Source: Bacteroidetes bacterium UBA4009 (GTDB taxonomy: Bacteria; Bacteroidota; Bacteroidia; NS11-12g; UBA9320). Taken from it: a stretch of DNA of 9,890 bases. The notes below the pieces were generated by a model, which saw nothing but the letters and a program-made list of their open reading frames with translations, searched no databases and was not told the origin of the DNA. The stretch covers positions 10,736-20,625 of the forward strand of contig DGBH01000195.1 in NCBI GenBank assembly GCA_002384205.1. Direction: 5' to 3'. Shown here in pieces: positions 7,957-9,890 of the stretch (positions within the stretch are counted from its first letter, which is position 1; each line of letters starts with the position of its first letter). The translations under genes and the position numbers were made by a program.

Positions 7957-7962
7957 TCTTTG

Positions 7963-8397
7963 ATGAAGAAGAATTACTACGAGTTACAGCAATATAACAA
8001 CGTAATTCTCTTTGATGGTGTATGTAACCTGTGCAATGTATCGGTTGATTTTATTATTGCCCGAGAACGTGGAAATAATTTACACTTTGCATCATTACAA
8101 AGTGCTTTGGGCAAATCAGTTTTAGAAGGAATGTCCGAGGATACTCAATTAGATAGTATTTTTTTCTGTAAGGATGGACGTTTATTTAGCGAGTCCGAAG
8201 CGGTTTTGCAAATTTGTTATTTTATGAAACGGCCTTGGAGATGGCTTGTGATATTTCGAATCATTCCCGTAAAACAAAGAGATAAGGTTTATCAATGGGT
8301 ATCCAGAAATCGCTATAGATGGTTTGGTAAAAGGGATATATGTAGAACAACTAACCTGGTCGAGAACGAAAAAATATTAAGCAAGTTTATTAGCTAA
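7963..8397 (+). CDS. Thiol-disulfide oxidoreductase DCC family protein (DUF393)
   Basis: The 144-residue protein carries the family signature near its N-terminus: VILFDGVCNLCNVSVDFI, with the redox pair C21 and C24 in a DGxCxxC context. The rest follows the usual DCC pattern: FASLQS, the paired SIFFCKDGRLFSESEAVL segment, a hydrophobic WRWLVIFRIIPVKQRDKVYQWVSRNRYRWFGKRD, and a late Cys. It is a cytoplasmic thioredoxin-fold-like protein without signal peptide; physiological partners are not known for the family. I start it at ATG 7963; an in-frame TTG nine bases upstream would add three residues but lies inside the candidate -7 box. The gene is divergent from hscA (63-base gap) and its last 21 bases overlap the end of rlmN on the opposite strand. 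Confidence 0.87.
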   Translation: MKKNYYELQQYNNVILFDGVCNLCNVSVDFIIARERGNNLHFASLQSALGKSVLEGMSEDTQLDSIFFCKDGRLFSESEAVLQICYFMKRPWRWLVIFRIIPVKQRDKVYQWVSRNRYRWFGKRDICRTTNLVENEKILSKFIS

Positions 8398-9408
8398 TTG
8401 ACCGCACGCTGCGTCAATATCTTTTCCTCTACTTCTGCGTATATTTACAATCACCTTATTTTTTTCGAGATAGTCGGCAAATCGTTGAATTTTTTCAGCT
8501 GAGCTAGATTTAAATTCTGCTAAATCAATAGGGTTGTATTCTATTAAGTTGATTTTACACTTAATTTGACGGGCAAAGGAAACAAGTTCTTCTGCTTCAA
8601 ATGGGTCGTCGTTTATGTCGTTTATAACGCAATACTCCAAGGTAACTCTAGTCCCTGTTTTGTCGTAGAAATAATTTATTGCCTCAATCAAGTCCTCCAA
8701 GGAGTTGCTATCATTGATAGGCATAATCTTACTTCTTTTTTCATTATTTGCAGAGTGCAGAGATAAAGCTAAATTAAATCTAGCACCGTCATCGCCTAAT
8801 TTCATAATCATTTTGGCGACACCAGCTGTAGAGAGTGTAATTCGCTGAGGTGACATCCCTAAGCCGTCAGTAGCCGTAATTCGTTCTATACCACTCATTA
8901 CATTGGTGTAATTAAGCAAAGGCTCTCCCATACCCATAAGCACGATATTACTAAGATTTATACCATATTCTTTTTCAGCTTCTGCTCTAAGAATAGCCAC
9001 CTGATCATACATCTCGTCTGCGCGTAGGTTTCGTTCTCTTTTCATAAAACCAGTTGCACAAAAAGTGCAACTTAAGCTACATCCTACTTGCGATGAAATG
9101 CATGCCGTAACACGTTCAGATGTTGGTATGAGTACTCCTTCTACTAAAAAGCCGTCATTTAATCTAAAGGCGTATTTAATAGTTCCATCTGTGCTCTTTT
9201 GTGAATTGGCTATGGTCATTGCCAAAATCGCATAACTTTCATTGAGTTTAGCTCTAAAATCAAGCGATAAGTTGGTCATCTCATCAAAAGATCTAGCGCT
9301 TTTTTGCCACAACCATTCCCAAAGTTGGTTAGCTCTAAACTTTTTTTCACCCATTGCCTCGCATGCGGTTAAAAGCTCATCTTTGGAAAGTGAACGAATA
9401 TCAATCAC
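8377..9408 (-). CDS. rlmN: Dual-specificity RNA methyltransferase RlmN (radical SAM)
   Basis: The 343-residue protein is a full-length RlmN. The radical-SAM motif CxxxCxxC is C110-SLS-C114-TF-C117, which binds the 4Fe-4S cluster. The two mechanistic cysteines of the family correspond to C103 (TACISSQVGC) and C335 (AACGQLA), the latter carrying the methyl group transferred to the base. GMGEPLLNY (159-167) is the SAM-binding 'GGE'-type motif and LSLHS (215-219) is also conserved. The enzyme makes 2-methyladenosine at A2503 of 23S rRNA and, in many bacteria, at A37 of some tRNAs. Translation probably begins at the GTG (9408-9406), because DIRSLS is normally within the first few residues of the family and no ATG lies just upstream in a suitable place. 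A TACCTTTG box lies four bases before that GTG. C335 rules out the Cfr-type resistance paralogue only weakly; overall length and motifs favour RlmN. Confidence 0.93.
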   Translation of the reverse strand: MIDIRSLSKDELLTACEAMGEKKFRANQLWEWLWQKSARSFDEMTNLSLDFRAKLNESYAILAMTIANSQKSTDGTIKYAFRLNDGFLVEGVLIPTSERVTACISSQVGCSLSCTFCATGFMKRERNLRADEMYDQVAILRAEAEKEYGINLSNIVLMGMGEPLLNYTNVMSGIERITATDGLGMSPQRITLSTAGVAKMIMKLGDDGARFNLALSLHSANNEKRSKIMPINDSNSLEDLIEAINYFYDKTGTRVTLEYCVINDINDDPFEAEELVSFARQIKCKINLIEYNPIDLAEFKSSSAEKIQRFADYLEKNKVIVNIRRSRGKDIDAACGQLANKLA

Positions 9409-9412
9409 GGGG

Positions 9413-9420
9413 CAAAGGTA
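9413..9420 (-). promoter_or_regulatory. Candidate -7 promoter element (TACCTTTG) for rlmN, start-proximal
   Basis: The minus strand reads TACCTTTG, an exact TAnnTTTG match, four bases (CCCC) before the rlmN GTG. A TTTG (complement of CAAA at 9437-9440) lies 16 bases further upstream, close to the 17-23 base spacing reported for Bacteroidota -33 boxes. The transcript would start at about the start codon, so rlmN can be transcribed separately from purM. Confidence 0.55.
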
Positions 9421-9468
9421 ATGAAGATAAGTAGGACAAATAGATTAAATAGCAACCTTACAGACCTA

Positions 9469-9890
9469 TTAATATTCAATTCCTGCTATGGTTAGCTTTT
9501 TAGTAGTATGCGGTTCGCATCTTCCTATTATTTTAGCTTCTATATTAAAACTGTTTGAAATAGTAATAAGCTCTTGGGCAATATTTTTGTCGCAGTAAAT
9601 TTCAAGACGATGACCCATATTAAAGACTTCATACATTTCCTTGAGTGATGTGCCCGTGGTTTCATATATGGTTTTAAACAAAGGAGGCATATCTATTAAA
9701 TTATCTTTAATAATGTGGAGCGGTTTATCCAAGAATTTCATCACTTTGGTTTGTGCTCCTCCGGTACAATGAATTATTCCATGAATGGCATTTTTTAATT
9801 CATCGTTTTCTACAATTTTATTTAAGATAGGTGCATACGTTCTAGTAGGACTAAGAAGTGCTTTACCAATGTCAAGCGGTGTTCCTTCTA
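9469..9890 (-). CDS. purM: Partial CDS, C-terminal part of phosphoribosylformylglycinamidine cyclo-ligase (AIR synthase)
   Basis: The frame is open from the right edge to the TAA at 9471-9469, giving 139 residues; the start is outside the window, and the GTG at 9744 is an internal Val codon, not a start. Diagnostic segments in order are LLSPTRTYAP, IIHCTGGAQTK, MPPLFKTIYE and MYEVFNMGHRLEIY, which belong to the C-terminal AIR-synthase domain of PurM. The NMG-R motif is shared by the family, and the 'HCTGGAQTKV' version matches the longer PurM type of Bacteroidota. PurM closes the imidazole ring of FGAM with ATP to form AIR, the fifth step of purine synthesis, in the cytoplasm. The protein ends ...TIAGIEY. 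rlmN follows after 60 bases on the same strand but has its own candidate promoter. I see no terminator between the two. Confidence 0.9.
   Translation of the reverse strand, partial: EGTPLDIGKALLSPTRTYAPILNKIVENDELKNAIHGIIHCTGGAQTKVMKFLDKPLHIIKDNLIDMPPLFKTIYETTGTSLKEMYEVFNMGHRLEIYCDKNIAQELITISNSFNIEAKIIGRCEPHTTKKLTIAGIEY

Noticed and set aside
7954..7962. TTG at 7954 as start of the DCC-family protein
   Set aside because: It lies within the candidate TAAATTTG promoter box and only adds three residues; ATG 7963 is a better start.
8377..9408. rlmN as a Cfr-type antibiotic resistance methyltransferase
   Set aside because: The length, DIRSLS N-terminus and housekeeping context next to purM fit RlmN; nothing suggests a mobile resistance gene.
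9469..9744. A separate 91-residue gene starting at GTG 9744
   Set aside because: The frame is open without stop to the window edge and the upstream codons encode clear PurM sequence (for example IIHCTGGAQTK), so 9744 is internal to purM.

Overview
The window is AT-rich chromosomal DNA that looks like Bacteroidota, most probably Flavobacteriales or a close order. Four things point there: a DUF2723 (GT117-type) multi-membrane protein, a small acidic DUF2795 protein, a PurM C-terminus of the Bacteroidota type, and start sites preceded by TAnnTTTG-like -7 elements instead of clear Shine-Dalgarno sites. I see no rRNA, tRNA, CRISPR array, insertion sequence, phage gene or attachment site. No stretch longer than about 130 bases lacks a gene.

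Left block (1-977, minus strand). A 2-oxoglutarate/Fe(II) oxygenase-like gene is followed 32 bases downstream by the first 35 codons of a gene cut by the window edge. That fragment begins with a CxxCGS motif like the N-terminal zinc-binding part of class I SAM methyltransferases. The pair may be the edge of a glycan or surface-polymer modification locus, but this is inference.

Centre-left block (1107-5308, plus strand). A 1036-residue DUF2723 integral membrane protein is followed after 12 bases by rlmB (23S rRNA 2'-O-methyltransferase), so the two are probably co-transcribed. Next comes a 73-residue DUF2795 protein with its own candidate promoter. It ends at a strong rho-independent hairpin that also serves the convergent operon from the other side.

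Centre-right block (5438-7899, minus strand). An hscA-type Hsp70 chaperone gene overlaps, by the four bases ATGA, a gene for a secreted outer-membrane beta-barrel protein. No iscU, iscS, hscB or ferredoxin gene is present next to hscA in this window.

Right block (7963-9890). A thiol-disulfide oxidoreductase of the DCC family (plus strand) is divergent from hscA and overlaps the 3' end of rlmN (minus strand) by 21 bases. Upstream of rlmN, also on the minus strand, is the C-terminal 139 residues of purM, cut by the right window edge.

This is mostly housekeeping content: translation (rlmB, rlmN), purine synthesis (purM), protein folding or Fe-S delivery (hscA) and envelope functions (DUF2723, beta-barrel). 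I did not find a convincing new multi-gene system. The most interesting signals are the placement of -7 promoter elements 4-6 bases before three start codons, which predicts leaderless transcripts, the solitary hscA coupled to an envelope protein gene, and the oxygenase plus methyltransferase pair at the left edge.
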